A stretch of DNA of 64,000 nucleotides. Source: Eulemur rufifrons (lineage: Eukaryota > Chordata > Mammalia > Primates > Lemuridae). The stretch is taken from positions 70,809,001 to 70,873,000 of the forward strand of contig NC_090999.1 in assembly GCF_041146395.1 (NCBI RefSeq), written 5' to 3'. A model generated the notes under the pieces. The model ran no database searches and had not been told where the DNA came from. It worked only from the letters and a program-made list of their open reading frames with translations. Below, in pieces: positions 23,990-37,899 of the stretch. Every line of letters begins with the position of its first letter. The first letter of the stretch is position 1. The position numbers were made by a program, and so were the translations under genes.

Positions 23990-26900
23990 GAGGCTAAAAA
24001 AGGGGGAGTATGGCATTAGATTTGAGGAATTATATGATTAATAATTGTCTTTAAAATGTGTCCATTTCTTCTCACCATGAGACCTTTTCCTTTTCTCTCC
24101 CACTGCAGCCCCAGACTCAGTCTGCACCTGCTGTAGTACCACCAGCCATAAGGAGCCTGTGACTCACTCTTTCGCATTGTCCATGCACTATGCATTCCAA
24201 GAAAGGTCTCCACTTATTCATTCATTTCATTGGACAAACAGCTCATATGCCATTAGAAGTGGCTGTGAACCTCTTTCCATATGATCTTCCTTAGAGATTT
24301 TGAAGCTGGATAGAGTGAGGGAGAAATTCTTATCCTTTTAAGCTCAGATCATGGATCTTGTCTAACGAGCACCATTGAGGCTTATGGCAAAGCCACTGAT
24401 TCCAAATATAAGACATCACTCTTCATAAGGCATTTATACCTATCCTTCACTAGCAATAACTGTGCCACAGGCTATCAAATCATGGTAACCAGAGATCAGG
24501 TTGTTGAAAAAAGAATGCCAACCTGTGATAACTGGTTGCAGCAGAATTTTGCAATCTAGAAATCATAATAAATGTTCTATTTGTATTATTTGTGACTTTG
24601 CTCTGAACCAAATGACAGATGGGCAGGCATGGAAGAAACAATGCAGCCATTTAGTAAGTGAAAAGGCATAAAAGCATGTGCTAGAATTCTGCATTTTGCT
24701 TGTGAAGAACATTTAGCTGAAGCACTTACAATATCACAAAAATAATGCCCCCAATATTTTTTTTAAAATCACAGTTCAAAAAGCTATAGTAGCCTGTCAA
24801 TGAAAGAAGTATCAAGCAGATGTTTCCTTTATTTCCAAATATATTTAGAATTCTGAGGGAAAACCACAAAGAGTATTTTTATTATGCACCTGTCATGGTC
24901 AACATCTGGCACCAGCTCTTGCCAATCCATCAATCCCACAATGTGGTATCTCCTCCCAGCTCGCAGAAAGACTGTAAATAAACCCACAGTGCAGAGCACT
25001 GATTTTCTTTTTCCTTTTTTTGTTTTTATTTTATACCAAGGAGGAAGAATCGCAGAAAATAGAAAAAGTATATTTGTACCATTTATAAACTATATGGTAA
25101 CTGTGCCTTTTAAAGAAGAATTACAAATGCAATTAGAAGCAATAGGAGGAGAGAATTTAAATTCTTTTTGAGAGAAAAAGAGTTGTATGGGATTTGTCAA
25201 TCTTCTAGTCATTCGTTCATTTAACAAATAGTTTTTAGTATTATAACTAGTAGATGTATGTAGTAGCCTATGGCTACGCAAATAAAAAATGCACATTTCT
25301 TGCTCTCATGCAAAACAGTGCATCCAGTTAAAGAGCTATTATAAAAGTCTGTAAATGAGAGGTCAAGAACAGCTGCTGATCTTATTTATAAGACTTTCAT
25401 TTATGTAAAATGGGGGGAACATTTTCTGGCTCCATCACAGAAAATAAGGGAAACTTTGTACTAATTATTCATGGAAAGAGAGATTGATCAACTTCCATTA
25501 CAGAAAACACAGTTATCATCCACATTATTTTGTTATTTTTTGAATTGGGACAAATAGGTCATTGACTAAAGGTTGGAAGTTTGTTTTTGTTAGAGAAAAA
25601 AATATTTTGTTATCACACTTATATTGGATTTCTTTGCACAACAGATTTTTTTAAACTACTTTTTCTTGATTGCCTAAAATTTTATCAGAAATTTCAAGTA
25701 AGTAAAGGGACTAGACTTGCTTTAATCAACATGCTCCCATTTGAAGGAACTTACTTGTATCTACTCATGAACACACACATGTATAATTTCTAAATAGACA
25801 TCCAGGATGTGTCTTAGAACTCTTAATTTCAGGTGAAGAAGTTCAACTTGAACTAACATGCAGAAATGGAGACATCATTAACTCATAACAAAGGACAAGA
25901 CAAGGGTGGCTGGAACAAAGGACACATACACCATCTTTTGGTCTCTCATCCTTGCTTCTTTCTGTATGTTAACCACCATTTCATTTCTCCTAGGGCAGGC
26001 AGGCATTTCCATGCTGTAGAAGACCTGAATATTGGCAACTAGCTCTGGATTCGGATCAACACAGATTCATCATCAGAAGGAAGAAATTGTTTTCCACCGT
26101 CTTTCATCCCAACCTCAGTCTGATGCCTCTCCAAAATGGATAATTTAGGTGTTTACCTCTGACTCATCATTAAAGCCAGGGAGGAAGTGTCATCTAGGAT
26201 AAGAAGGGAAGCTCCATTCTAGACCATGTGGTGATAGCTGGGATGGGACCCAGAGGGACCCAGAGACAGAAGTTCTTCAAAGGTAGGAAGAGCTGGTCCT
26301 CCACAGATAGGGATGCTAGACAGACAAGGTATTAATAATAAATGTCCTCAAATGTGGGTTGGATACTTTAAAATGTTTTATGCTATCATGATTGTTTTTA
26401 TGAGAGATTTATAGTTTCTGTATACAGTATATTTTCATTTGTCATTAGTAAAAGAGGCCTAATTTTCTTTTACTTTGTTATTTTTTTTTTTAGCACAAAG
26501 TAGATTATTTAGTTGTAATTAGAAACAATGGAATCTCATCAGGGTTATTATTTGATCCTTTTTGTTTCATAACATTTTACTTTTGCTTATTTTAACCCCA
26601 ATAACAGTGTTAAAATACATTTCAAATCCTTAACTACTATAGTGATAGTTGTGTAATCACTAAAAAATATGTGCTGATAATGCTGGTAATTAAAAACAAC
26701 ATATTAGAGACCTGGGCCATTTCTAGTACAGCTTATTTCTTTAAACACTTACATTAAACCTAGATAAGAAAATGTCCTTCTAAGAAATTTAGACCTCTTT
26801 TTATAATGCAATTTCTTTCTATATTGTTACAATCAAAACATCTTGCTCAAACTGCACTTATTACCATGATCTGGGGGGAAGCCCGTTTGTAGATCATTTC

Positions 26901-27745
26901 GGCTTTCTAAATGGCATTTCCCATTCAAGTTGAAATTGGAGTTGACTCAAATGAGTGAAAATCAGTCCCATTATTGTCCTTTCTATGGTGCAGTTGACTC
27001 TCATTTTTTTATGCCATGAGGTATTCATTCCCTGTTCCCTTCACTTTTATTCCAAGTGGATTCATATACATAACTTCTAATTTCCCAGATCTGCTATTTT
27101 TAATTTCTTAAGGTCTAGACTAGATTTCTAAATTCAAACCCTGTAGCACAAAAACCTAGAAGGGGTCAGACAGCTGAATATAATTAAGATTGATTGGCTG
27201 ATTCAACAAAAAAAACAGCAAGCCAGATAAGGGTAGTTGTGCCAAACAAATAAAAAAGAATCAAATTACCTAGTAGCTGGAATGAAACCCTTGAATTTTG
27301 AAAGACTGAAGACTGGTGATATAATAAACTCACCAGTGGGGCATCAACATCTATTAAGATGTACTACAATGTGCTCTCTTTAGGCCCAGGAAGATATAAT
27401 ATGCTTGCTAGCAAGATCTGGGGAGACATGTTCATCCACAAGTAATAAACTGAAACTAACACATTGAGTGGGAATTATAGAACATTCCAGCATAACTACA
27501 GAGCCCTGGGGTCTCATAATTATATGATTCATAAAATCCAATGTGCACACTACTGGGGGTCATGAGATAATTTTAGATAGTACACAAAACATCTTCTTTT
27601 GCTTTTCCTCAACTTTTAATATATTTGATTTACTGTAAACATAAGAATTACATAGTAGAAAACAATAACATATCATGCCCACAATTTAATTGATATTTTG
27701 TTAAGACTAAGATTAAAGTAGATATTAATATTTAAGATTAAAACA
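23990..27745. other. Intergenic DNA, nothing recognised
   Basis: Almost 3.8 kb without a supportable gene, RNA or named repeat. A frame at 24884-25171 (95 codons) and one at 25581-25793 have no recognisable domain. A T10 run occurs near 26483. Confidence 0.45.
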
Positions 27746-27794
27746 GTATCAATTTAAGGAAAAATACTCAGCATTCTTTTGTTCATCCTACAGA

Positions 27795-28201
27795 TATTAA
27801 GCAGATGGTTAGCAATGGCTTTCTTCAAGAAGGTGAGAATTGAGGATGTTTGCAGAAGTTGAGAGAGTGAGCCAAGTAGATATATGGGAAGAGTATTCCA
27901 CGTGGAGAGAAGAATTAGAGCAGAAGCCTCAGGCAGGGGTGCCTTGGGTATGGAAGTTACAGTAAGGAGGACAGTGTAGCAGAGAAAAAAAGAGGACAAA
28001 GATTATGGGGAGCCAGATCACATAGGGCTTTCTAGGTGGAGACTGTATAATTTATTATACAATCTGGGGCACTTATTAGAATAAAAGAGGACACATTTAA
28101 TAATTACACCAAAACAGCATGCATAAATTGGGGCTGTCCCTGAAAACTGGGACATAGGGTCACTCTACTTATAGGACAATGGAAGAACTTTGGCTGGAGA
28201 G
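27795..28201 (+). repeat. Old interspersed repeat, 5' part, interrupted
   Basis: Purine-rich text ('aagagtattccacgtggag', 'cagatcacatagggctttc', 'gaagaactttggctggag') is part of a common old primate repeat I cannot name. It resumes after the nested insertions at 29165 ('aaaggatcatccttgctgc'). The segment 28035-28180 interrupts it and may be a DNA-transposon scrap ('ggggctgtccctgaaaac'). Confidence 0.5.
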
Positions 28202-28570
<369 letters not shown>

Positions 28571-28585
<15 letters not shown>

Positions 28586-29164
28586 TTTTTTTTTTTTAAA
28601 TGGTAAAAGGAAGAAAACACATTTATTTCCTTTTATAGCACATTGTCTCTGTGACTGATTGGAAATTGTTCACCTTATTTACCAAAAGAGGGGACACTCA
28701 TTAATTTTACAATATTTTGAAAAGCATCCTTCATTTTTGTGAAATTAAAATTTAAATATAATAGCAGAGATGGAATAATTAAGCTGTACTTAAAAAGCAC
28801 ATGGTTGTCCAAATCAACATGTCAGTAATTAACGTGCCTGTCTGGCTTTTAATGAACATATAACAAGAGAGTTTTAAAACTTCTCATAGTTTACCTACAG
28901 GATTTTAATTTCCCCATACAATCCGTTAAATTTTATCATGTAGATCCAAATTTTGGGTAATTTTAAGCATTGAATAAGCATTTGAAAGTCTCTAGCAGTA
29001 TGTTAAAAGCCATTTACAATTATTATTTTTTTTTTTTTATTTCATCTTGTTATGGGGGATACAGAACTTCAGGTTACATACGTTGCTCCTGTTCCGCCTT
29101 TCCTCCCAAGCCAGAGCTCCAGACGTGTCTATTCCCCAGGTCGTGCGCCATTGCAGATATTTTT
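28571..29164 (-). mobile_element. L1-end element with 3' transduction, antisense
   Basis: On the minus strand the order is: target duplication (29148-29164), L1-end body (about 29147-29038), internal poly(A) (T run at 29028-29039), about 430 bp of non-repeat DNA (29027-28598), a terminal poly(A) (T15 at 28583-28597), and the same target sequence again (28571-28585). This is the order expected for retrotransposition of a transcript that read past the element's own poly(A) signal. The target reads TTT/AAAA on the minus strand, as L1 endonuclease prefers. Confidence 0.8.
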
Positions 29165-29270
29165 AAAGGATCATCCTTGCTGCTATCCTGAGAATAGATT
29201 GTAGGAGAACAGGTGTATAAACAGACACGATGATAATACAAGTGATATGAGCATGTGACCAAGTCTGGAA
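29165..29270 (+). repeat. Old interspersed repeat, 3' part
   Basis: Continuation of the repeat broken at 28201: 'aaaggatcatccttgctgc' then 'tgagaatagattgtaggag'. Its continuity across the insertions supports the nested order. Confidence 0.5.
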
Positions 29271-29274
29271 AACA

Positions 29275-29815
29275 CTATTCTAGCACTGCTAATCCTCTTG
29301 ATTCAGGATAGTTCTGTCAGGTCCCTACAACAGGTGGTGCCAGGATAACCCTAAAGGGTTTGTTGCATATCCGAGAGGTTACCACTTACCTTTTACAGCA
29401 CTGGGCCTGGTTATAGAAATATAAAAGTTGAAACCACACACCTAAACTGATAAACTTCTGTTGGGTGGGTAGAACATATGTTTATGCAACAGATGACAAG
29501 CCCTCAAAGATTATGGTCCAGCGATATCACCAGCCTGGTGCAATTATTCTTCTCCTGAAGTTACAGGATGAGGGAGAAAAGACATTCTGGGAAGATACTG
29601 CCAGGTGAGCTATTTTAAGCTGATATCTCCTTTCTCTTCTCCCTTCTAAAGCTTTTGATAAACTGCCTAAGAGAGTGAGTCTAGTTTGAAAGCTTAAAAA
29701 AGATCTAATATTAGCCCATAGATTGAGAACCACTCACCACAGTGACAACACACTGAATAATAGGGTATTCTTTTGGGACCTCTGTTCCTTATTTCAAAAT
29801 TAAAAATTGGTGTGT
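29275..29815. other. Intergenic DNA, nothing recognised
   Basis: No gene or named repeat seen. Confidence 0.4.
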
Positions 29816-29819
29816 ACAG

Positions 29820-29945
29820 AGCTGGGCCTGGTAGTATGAACCAGCCTCCTAACTCGGGAGGCTGAGGTGGGAGAATCCCTTGAGCCCAGGAATTCGAAAC
29901 CAGCCTGGGCAACATAGCAAAACTCTGTTTCCTAAAAAAAATTTT
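29820..29945 (+). mobile_element. Alu-related monomer
   Basis: About 125 bp of single-arm Alu sequence, from 'gctgggcctggtagtatg' through 'ctcgggaggctgaggtggg' and 'ccagcctgggcaacatag' to an A-rich tail. Only one arm is present, so it is a fossil monomer or a partial copy. Confidence 0.75.
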
Positions 29946-30074
29946 TAAATTAAAAACCAGTGTATGGTTACACCTCACTGTGAAGTACTAAATAGAAAAA
30001 CTGGGAAAAAAATAGGTGAAGAAAATGAGTGAAGTTTTCAATTGTACAAGAAAATACAACCATATATATATAGT

Positions 30075-30723
30075 TGCTATGGTCTTAATGTGTCCCCCAA
30101 ATTCTTGTGTTGGAAACTTAATCCCCAAGGCAATAGTGTTGGGAGGTGGGGCCTAATGAGAGGTGTTTAGGCACAAGAGCATAGTCCTCATGAATGATTA
30201 ATGCTGCACCATTCTCCCTTGGCACAGTGCCTTACAAAAGAGATGGTCATCATGGGGTTTGAACTGAGTCCCACTACCACAGGGGACACCTCTCCTACCT
30301 GACTTATTCAGGCTTCCTAGACCAGGAAGCCTCCATTACTCTTGCCACTCACTCCATCCCTTTAGAGCATAGAAGCAGCCCACCTGGGGAATCCATTCAC
30401 TCTTACTCTCCTTGTTACCTATGTTCCTGTTGTATATATTACCTTTGTTGAAAATAAATTATTTTTTATTTTAAAATTTATTTAAAATTGCAGGAGTGTG
30501 TTTGCTCTTTTCTGATCTTTCCTCATGTGAGGATACAGCGTTGGTCCCATTTTTCCCTTCTGCCTTCTGCCATGTGAGGATGCAGCAAAAAGGCATTTAC
30601 CAGATGCTGGTGCTTTGGTCTTGGACTTCCCCACCTTCAGAACTGTGAGAAATAAATTTCTTTTCCTTATAAATTACCCAGTCTGTGGTATTCTGTTACA
30701 GCAGCACAAAATGGACTAAGACA
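30075..30723 (+). mobile_element. MaLR (MST-type) LTR split by an insertion
   Basis: The 5' part starts 'tgctatggtcttaatgtgtc' and the 3' part ends 'agcagcacaaaatggacta' plus 'agaca'-type text, with 'cagaactgtgagaaataaa' before it. Between about 30207 and 30486 lies roughly 280 bp that is not LTR-like; it interrupts the LTR between 'gattaatgctg' and 'attgcaggagtg'. Confidence 0.8.
30207..30486 (+). repeat. Unidentified insertion in the MaLR LTR
   Basis: About 280 bp with an A/T-rich end ('aaaataaattattttttatt') that resembles a degraded poly(A) tail. I do not recognise the body. It could be an old SINE or retroposed RNA. No clear target duplication. Confidence 0.45.
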
Positions 30724-30777
30724 CGAGATACAGGTAGATACTGATATAGGTATTTCAGTATTGTGTACCTACCTTGA

Positions 30778-31176
30778 TGTATTAGTCTGTTGGGGCTCCC
30801 ATACCAGATATCACAGACTAGGTGACTTAAACAACAGACATTTATTTTCTCACAGTTGTGGAGGCTAAAAGTCCAAGATTAAGGTACCATCAGGGTTGGT
30901 TTCTGGTAAGGGCTCTCTTCCTACCTTACAGATGGCCACCTTCTCCCTGTGTCCTCACGTAGCCTCTTCTCTATGCACAGGTAAACAAGAGAGAAAGCTC
31001 TCTATTAACTCTTCCTCTTCTTATAAGGATACCAGTCCTGTTGGATTAGGGTCCCACCATTATGACCTCATTTAACCTTCATTACCTCCCTAAAAACCCT
31101 ACCTCCAAATATAGTCACATTGGGTGCTAGGACTTTAACATATGAATTTTGGAGAAACACAATTCAGTTCATAACA
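30778..31176 (-). mobile_element. MaLR solo LTR (MLT1/MST type), antisense
   Basis: Reads 'tgtattagtctgttggggc' at its left end, then 'ttattttctcacagttgtg', and 'catatgaattttggagaaac' near the right end, the antisense order of a MaLR LTR. About 400 bp. Confidence 0.8.
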
Positions 31177-31179
31177 ATA

Positions 31180-32273
<1,094 letters not shown>

Positions 32274-32279
32274 TGATAA

Positions 32280-33240
32280 ATCTCTATTTGAAATGAATTT
32301 AAAGATTTTTCAGTTTGGAAGGTACATTAAATATAGAGTGTAAACACTTCATTTTACAGACAAGGAAACTGATCAATAGATCCACTGCTCAGAATGACCC
32401 AGTTAGTTAATGTCAGAGCAAAAACTAGAACTCAAGGAACTTAACTCCAAGTCAAAACAATGTTATACTAAGGAGAAAGTCATATGGAAATGTTTTAAAG
32501 ACAATTACTCATTTCCTGCATTAGAACTCAAGAGACTTATGTTCCATCCCATTAATAGATCAGCATTGAGAAATCATATGTTCTTTTTTATATTTTTATT
32601 TGTAAAATGAAAGAAATAGTCTTCTCAATCATCTAAAAGATATATGAAGATTCACAGTAAAAATAAATACTGTGGGCCAGTGACAGTCACAAATGGTATT
32701 ATTCTGTGATATTTTTTTGGTATGCATTTTCAAGGAGAGATTTGATAGACATAATCTTTATATGTTTTAAAATGGAATGTACTGTCAAACACATAGAAAG
32801 TCATTCTGGCAAATAGCAATGTAGGACATACCAAGAGATGATACCCTGGCCAAAAATGTAAATTCATAAATAAATGTTTATAGAAATTGAGGTTTCAGTA
32901 GACCGAAGTCTCCAATTTTGTGATCTGATCATTGTAATGAGTAACATGAAAGTGATGATGATAAGAACAGAGATGAAAATAATGAACACTAGCATGGTAT
33001 AATATAATGGCACAATTTCAAGCATTTTACATTTATTTGACCCTCAGAAAAGACATATGATACAGGCACCAGGTACCATTATTATCCCTTTTTAAAACTT
33101 TTTCTATAAAAGGCTTGGCTGTGATGGAAGGCAAGTGGAATTTTATAAGATCAATGGAAGAGAGAAAGGCTGAGAAGTAGCCTTAGAGAGGAAGCCTGTA
33201 TTTGGTATATGTAAGAGTAGGTGCTCTTTTGGCTACATGG
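32280..33240. other. Intergenic DNA; MIR scrap near 33005-33090
   Basis: The stretch 'tttcaagcattttacattt' to 'caggtaccattattatccc' resembles an antisense MIR or L2 fragment. Nothing else is recognised. Confidence 0.4.
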
Positions 33241-33242
33241 TA

Positions 33243-33294
33243 AAAAAACAAACAAGCAAACAAACAAACAAAAAAAACAAACAAAAAAAACACC
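33243..33294 (+). repeat. (CAAA)n simple repeat
   Basis: About 50 bp of CAAA/CAAAA units with A-only interruptions. Confidence 0.9.
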
Positions 33295-33745
33295 CTAGCT
33301 CAAACTGGCTTAATCAAAATGGAAATTTATTGCTTTGTAGAAACCCAAGCCTGGGCCTGGGGACTCAGGGACTCAAATGATGTCCTCAGCACTTGGTTTC
33401 TCTCCTTTTGGGTCTATTTTCCTCTGTGATGATTTCATTCAGGTCAGCAATTCCTGGAGGCCTAAAGAGAGTGAACCACAGCTCCAGGCTTAGATTTCAT
33501 CACTTTAGCAATCCCACCAAAGAGAGGACTTTTCTACTCCAATCATCAAAATTATATTACCATGTTGGGGATCCACTGGACCAAACTGGGTCTGACTTTG
33601 CCAATCACTATGGCCATAGTGTTACATGATTCACCAGAACTGGGTCACGTGCCTATTCCTAAAGCTATTCATCCTCCAAAGAAAAATCAGTTCTCCTACT
33701 AATGGAGAGAGAATGACAAGGGAAAGCAAAAGCCAACGTTGGATT
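33295..33745 (+). repeat. Old interspersed repeat, unnamed
   Basis: Phrases such as 'ggaaatttattgctttgtag', 'agctccaggcttagatttc' and 'actgggtcacgtgcctatt' recur in primate genomes as an old repeat, but I cannot name the family. The frames at 33393-33855 fall here. Confidence 0.4.
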
Positions 33746-33952
33746 TCTAGACCACAGTATGGTAACAGGTGTATAAACAAGCAGAGGAAGATAGAAATCA
33801 TAAAATGTGAGTGAAGAGAGCTCAGGTAAGAAAGCTTAAGAGATGCAGAAATCATGTAGGAATAAAAAGGAAAAACTGGAATATTGTATAAAGCATGTTC
33901 TTATCATTACATATGTAAAAAAGTCACAGTGGGGTTTAAGAGAAATGTTATG

Positions 33953-34085
33953 ACTTTTTCTCTTTCTGGAGATGAGGTCTTGCTTTGTCACCCAGGCTGG
34001 TCTCAAACTCCTGGCCTCAAGTGATCCTCCCACCTCAGCCTCTCAAGTTGCTGAGATTACAGGTATGAGCCACCATGCCTGGCTC
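33953..34085 (-). mobile_element. Alu-related monomer, antisense
   Basis: About 130 bp: 'gatgaggtcttgctttgtc', 'ctcaaactcctggcctcaag', 'gagattacaggtatgagcc' and 'accatgcctggct'. A single Alu arm in reverse. Confidence 0.8.
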
Positions 34086-34339
34086 AGAAATGTTGTGACA
34101 TTCATCCTGCATTGGGCTTTTCCCTGCTTCCTGGATTCTATGGAAAGTAAAAGGCTACATACTATTGGCTTCTGAAATAAATAGGCTAATGGAATATAGA
34201 CTGAGCTCCCAAATTCAACCCAAAACAACAACCAAATTATTTTGTGAAGCACTGTGTTAGGTAATAACTGACTGATGAAAAAGACAGATTCATACCCAAT
34301 TACAATTCAAAATAGATCATGATAATAAGTACAGTAAAA

Positions 34340-34930
34340 AAACACTGAAATAGTTCTTTGGCGTGAGAGGATCTGGACAGGTTAATTAAAGAGGGACAGA
34401 AGGTCACAGAGGAAGTCTTCATGGAAGAAGTGGCATCTAGACTAGGCCTTGAAAGATAGGGTCTCCTTGAAAGGAAAGATCATAGGAACAGTGTTATGGT
34501 AAAAGAACAAAGACAAAGTGGATGAAATTAGTGAATAGTGGTTTAAGTTAAAGATTCTTGAAGGGATTATAAAAGAAGATGAGGCTGTGCATGTAGTTGA
34601 TGAATAGAGTATGGATGACATACTGGGGGGTTAAAATTTTTCAGACAAAAGTGGACAGTTGAAGTGGACCTTCTTACATTGGCAGAGGTCACGATCAGAG
34701 TTGTCCTATAGAAAGAATGTTCTGGCAGCAGTGTGAAAGATAGATTGGAGGAAACGAGCAAAAGCAAGGAATATCACTGCAGTTTATGGCAAAATTGTGC
34801 ATGTAATAGCAGTGGAAATGAAGGAAGTAATAAAGGAAAGAAATCAGAAACTGGAAGCAGGAAACATTCTGGAGACTTGTCAATAATTGGTTGTGAGAAT
34901 TGAGAGAGAAAAAGATAAAAACATTTTCAG
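34340..34930 (+). repeat. Old interspersed repeat, same family as 27.8 kb
   Basis: Text such as 'gaagtcttcatggaagaagtg', 'agtgttatggtaaaagaac' and 'gaatgttctggcagcagtg' shows the purine-rich, gene-like wording of the repeat at 27.8-28.2 kb. The minus-strand frames 34567-34883 are shadows. Confidence 0.35.
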
Positions 34931-34987
34931 GACTGGGTACCTAGGAGTGGTGATTAATGAAGCTAGATATCATAGAGGGGGAGCAGG

Positions 34988-35013
34988 TGTGTGTGTGTGT
35001 GTGTGTGTGTGTC
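34988..35013 (+). repeat. (GT)n microsatellite
   Basis: Uninterrupted GT dinucleotides for about 25 bp. Confidence 0.95.
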
Positions 35014-35019
35014 TGCTTT

Positions 35020-37580
35020 GTGAGTGTTAGTGGGAAGGAAAATGGGCAAAGGATAAATAAGACCCTACTTATAGCATAGAGGAAGTAAATGCATGACAGG
35101 AAATTATTGTATGAAGCAGTTGAAAAAGATAACCTTCTGCAAGGCATGAATGTTAGGATACAATTTACAACATATTTAGATTTTTTACAACATTATTTAT
35201 GTTTTCTAGCTACTAAATTTGAATCAGACTCATACAAAAGGGAAAGTTTAAAAACTGCCAACTAAATTTGTCTTTATTTCCCTTACTGTACCTTCTTAAT
35301 AATCCTGGGCCCATGCCATTTAGACCCACTGCTTTTTCGCATTAAAGAAGCCTAAGCTTTTAAGAACCAATTCTATTAATAAAATCTGTACAAAGTTTAG
35401 TTCATTTGCTGTCATTTCTAGAAAACACTTCTTGTGTAGTCCCTACTTTCTTTTCTCTAAAGACATTAGAGAAGTAAATATTTAGTGAATACGCCCTTAT
35501 CATCCAGCATGAGCTCACCAGTGTGGTTTTAAAGCACTCTGCAATTTCTTTAATCTTAAAACTAACCAGGGGAAGAGGAAGAAGTTGGAGGAGATCGCTT
35601 GCAATTGAATATCATTTTTAAAAAATGTCAAGCACTTGTTTTGAGTGAGACTCTGGCTGGCCAGACAGGAAAAGGAAGCAAACGACCTGGCAATGGTATT
35701 CTTAAGGGATGATTTCTGTGTCTCTAATGCCCTAGCAAGTCTTTTTCTTCTAGCCTCTACGTTCTCAAATCAGTAACATTCCCTGAAGGATTCACCCCAG
35801 ACTTAACATGATAAACAGCATGCACAGAACTGAAAATGCATCAGGGAGCCTGAAATGACTCCAGGTTAACTATCAAGGCTAGAAATCCTCATTAAAACTG
35901 TAACTTCCTTCCCCTAATTCAAGATGTTCGGGTATTAACTAAAGACTCTCAGTAAACACGAGCACCATAGCAGCAAAGACAAATCAACCAAGAAAGGAAC
36001 AAAGAGATCTAGAATTAAGTCAGAAGATGGGTCAAAGGAAGATGAACATTGCCCTTCAGGATAAATAGTCACATTAAAAAGAAGAAATGGTTATTCCACG
36101 CATGGCAAACCATGCCGGCTGCCTTCCCAATTACCTCTTCCTGCTTCTTTATTGTTTATGAAGCTCCAAATTTTTCAGGGATCCAACTCCTCCTCATACG
36201 ACTTACACTTAAATCAGCTTACCGATGTCAAAAAATCCCATTTGTCTTCACAATAATTGGCTTAAAATGAATATGTGATATACTTCTGGCCAATCAGATA
36301 AGGAGAAATCTGGTGAGTGGCTTCTGGGTGAAGTTTCCTTGGTGTTGAGCAGAGGAGCACACAAAGGGATGTCCGTTGCCCACATATTCTTTTAGCTGGT
36401 GTCAAATCTGTAAGTGATGACACCTAGAACTTGGGCAGCATCGTCTCACCACCATCAGGGGGACCAGTCAAGGACAGAAGCACATGGCAGAACAGAAACC
36501 AGGGGAACTTGAGTTCTGGAAGATTTCATTTAGTTACTGCATTAGCCAATCTGGAAGCCACTTGTTATAATGACTATAATTTACTTTAAAATATTTCAAC
36601 ATATATATTGTGATATTATATGTGTGTAACCCAAGGCCTGTAAGCATTCTAGTCAAAGATTCCATCCAGGAATGGTCACTTACTGTGGCAATCAAAAACA
36701 CAGGAGTGGTCTGCTGGCATTCTCATCAGGAACCACTTCTGTTACCTGTATCTTGCTCAATAACCTCCACTTTGCTAATCAGCACGCTAAATGTCAGAAA
36801 AGGGCTTTTAGTGATAAAAATAGCAGCCTGTTGACTAGCATGATGAATGTTAAAATTTGGCTCTCTCTGGTGAAATTAAAGGTATTCAAGTTATGCGGAT
36901 TAGCTAAAATTATTTTATAGACACTTCCTATTCTGGCATGAATAGAGAATCAGAATCTAGCAAGTCAGAAGTCTGTACTTGTTGGCGTTTTGCCCCAGGG
37001 TAAACTCCTAAACAGGATAGTCTCTCACCATGGAATCTGGAATTCTGGTTACTGCAACCAGCTATAATGATGGCAGAATCCTGTCTCGGGAACCTTGGCA
37101 ATTGCCTACAGGGCCCTTTCATACAAGGTGGTCATAGGAGATGCTGAAAGGATAGGGAGTTGGGACTTCCTCAAGCCTATACAAGGTTATATAAACTCTT
37201 TTAGTACACTTGCTTACCAATAAATGTTTAGTAAATATCTATACGGGTATTAGTGTACTTATGTCAGTTGGAAGCACCACCCACACTTCGGGCTGCTTAT
37301 TTTGAAAATAATAAATTTTATTTATTGGTTAAGCCAGTTGATTCAAGATTACCTCTTCCTCACTATTGATAGCATCTGAGCATATACCAGACCACCACTA
37401 CCAGTTCCCTGGTTATCTCTGCAATTTAGGCTGTAGTTGGATGGGTATGAGTTATATCAAATGTGTTGAAGAAGGAAAAGCCATGGGATGGAAACTCATG
37501 AGATAAAGTTTGAGGCCCAGCCCTGTGACAGCTTTGGATACACCATTCAACCTCTCTGAGGTTTGAGTGACAGACAATAA
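35020..37580. other. Intergenic DNA, nothing recognised
   Basis: About 2.5 kb without a supportable feature. The overlapping plus frames at 36610-36920 carry no known domain. Confidence 0.45.
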
Positions 37581-37584
37581 TGGG

Positions 37585-37775
37585 GAAACGTGCTGGCTCT
37601 CAAGTCGGACAGCCTGGGTTTAATCCTGGCTTTATCACTTATTAGCTCTCTATGCCTCAATTTCATTATCTACAAAATGGGCCTAACACCTACTTATAGC
37701 ATTGTCATGAGGATTAAATGAGACATGCCATGTTCAACCCTTAGCATAACACCTGGCATGGTGATAAATGGATCA
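37585..37775 (+). repeat. MIR SINE
   Basis: Well-preserved sense MIR: 'gtgctggctctcaagtcgg', 'agcctgggtttaatcctgg', 'cttattagctctctatgcc', 'attatctacaaaatgggcc' and 'gaggattaaatgagacatg'. Confidence 0.85.
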
Positions 37776-37834
37776 CTTTGGATGGTCACTGCACTCCTCC
37801 TATTTCTAAAAGTTTCCATTTTACTCTCATTCTT

Positions 37835-37854
37835 GTACTCTTGTACAAGAGTAC
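37835..37854. repeat. Perfect 20-bp palindrome
   Basis: GTACTCTTGTACAAGAGTAC equals its own reverse complement. Pairing continues imperfectly for about 3 more bases on each side. Confidence 0.95.
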
Positions 37855-37899
37855 GAGAGTATATTCTTGTTCTCTCTCCAAGGAGAACATTACTGAAGA

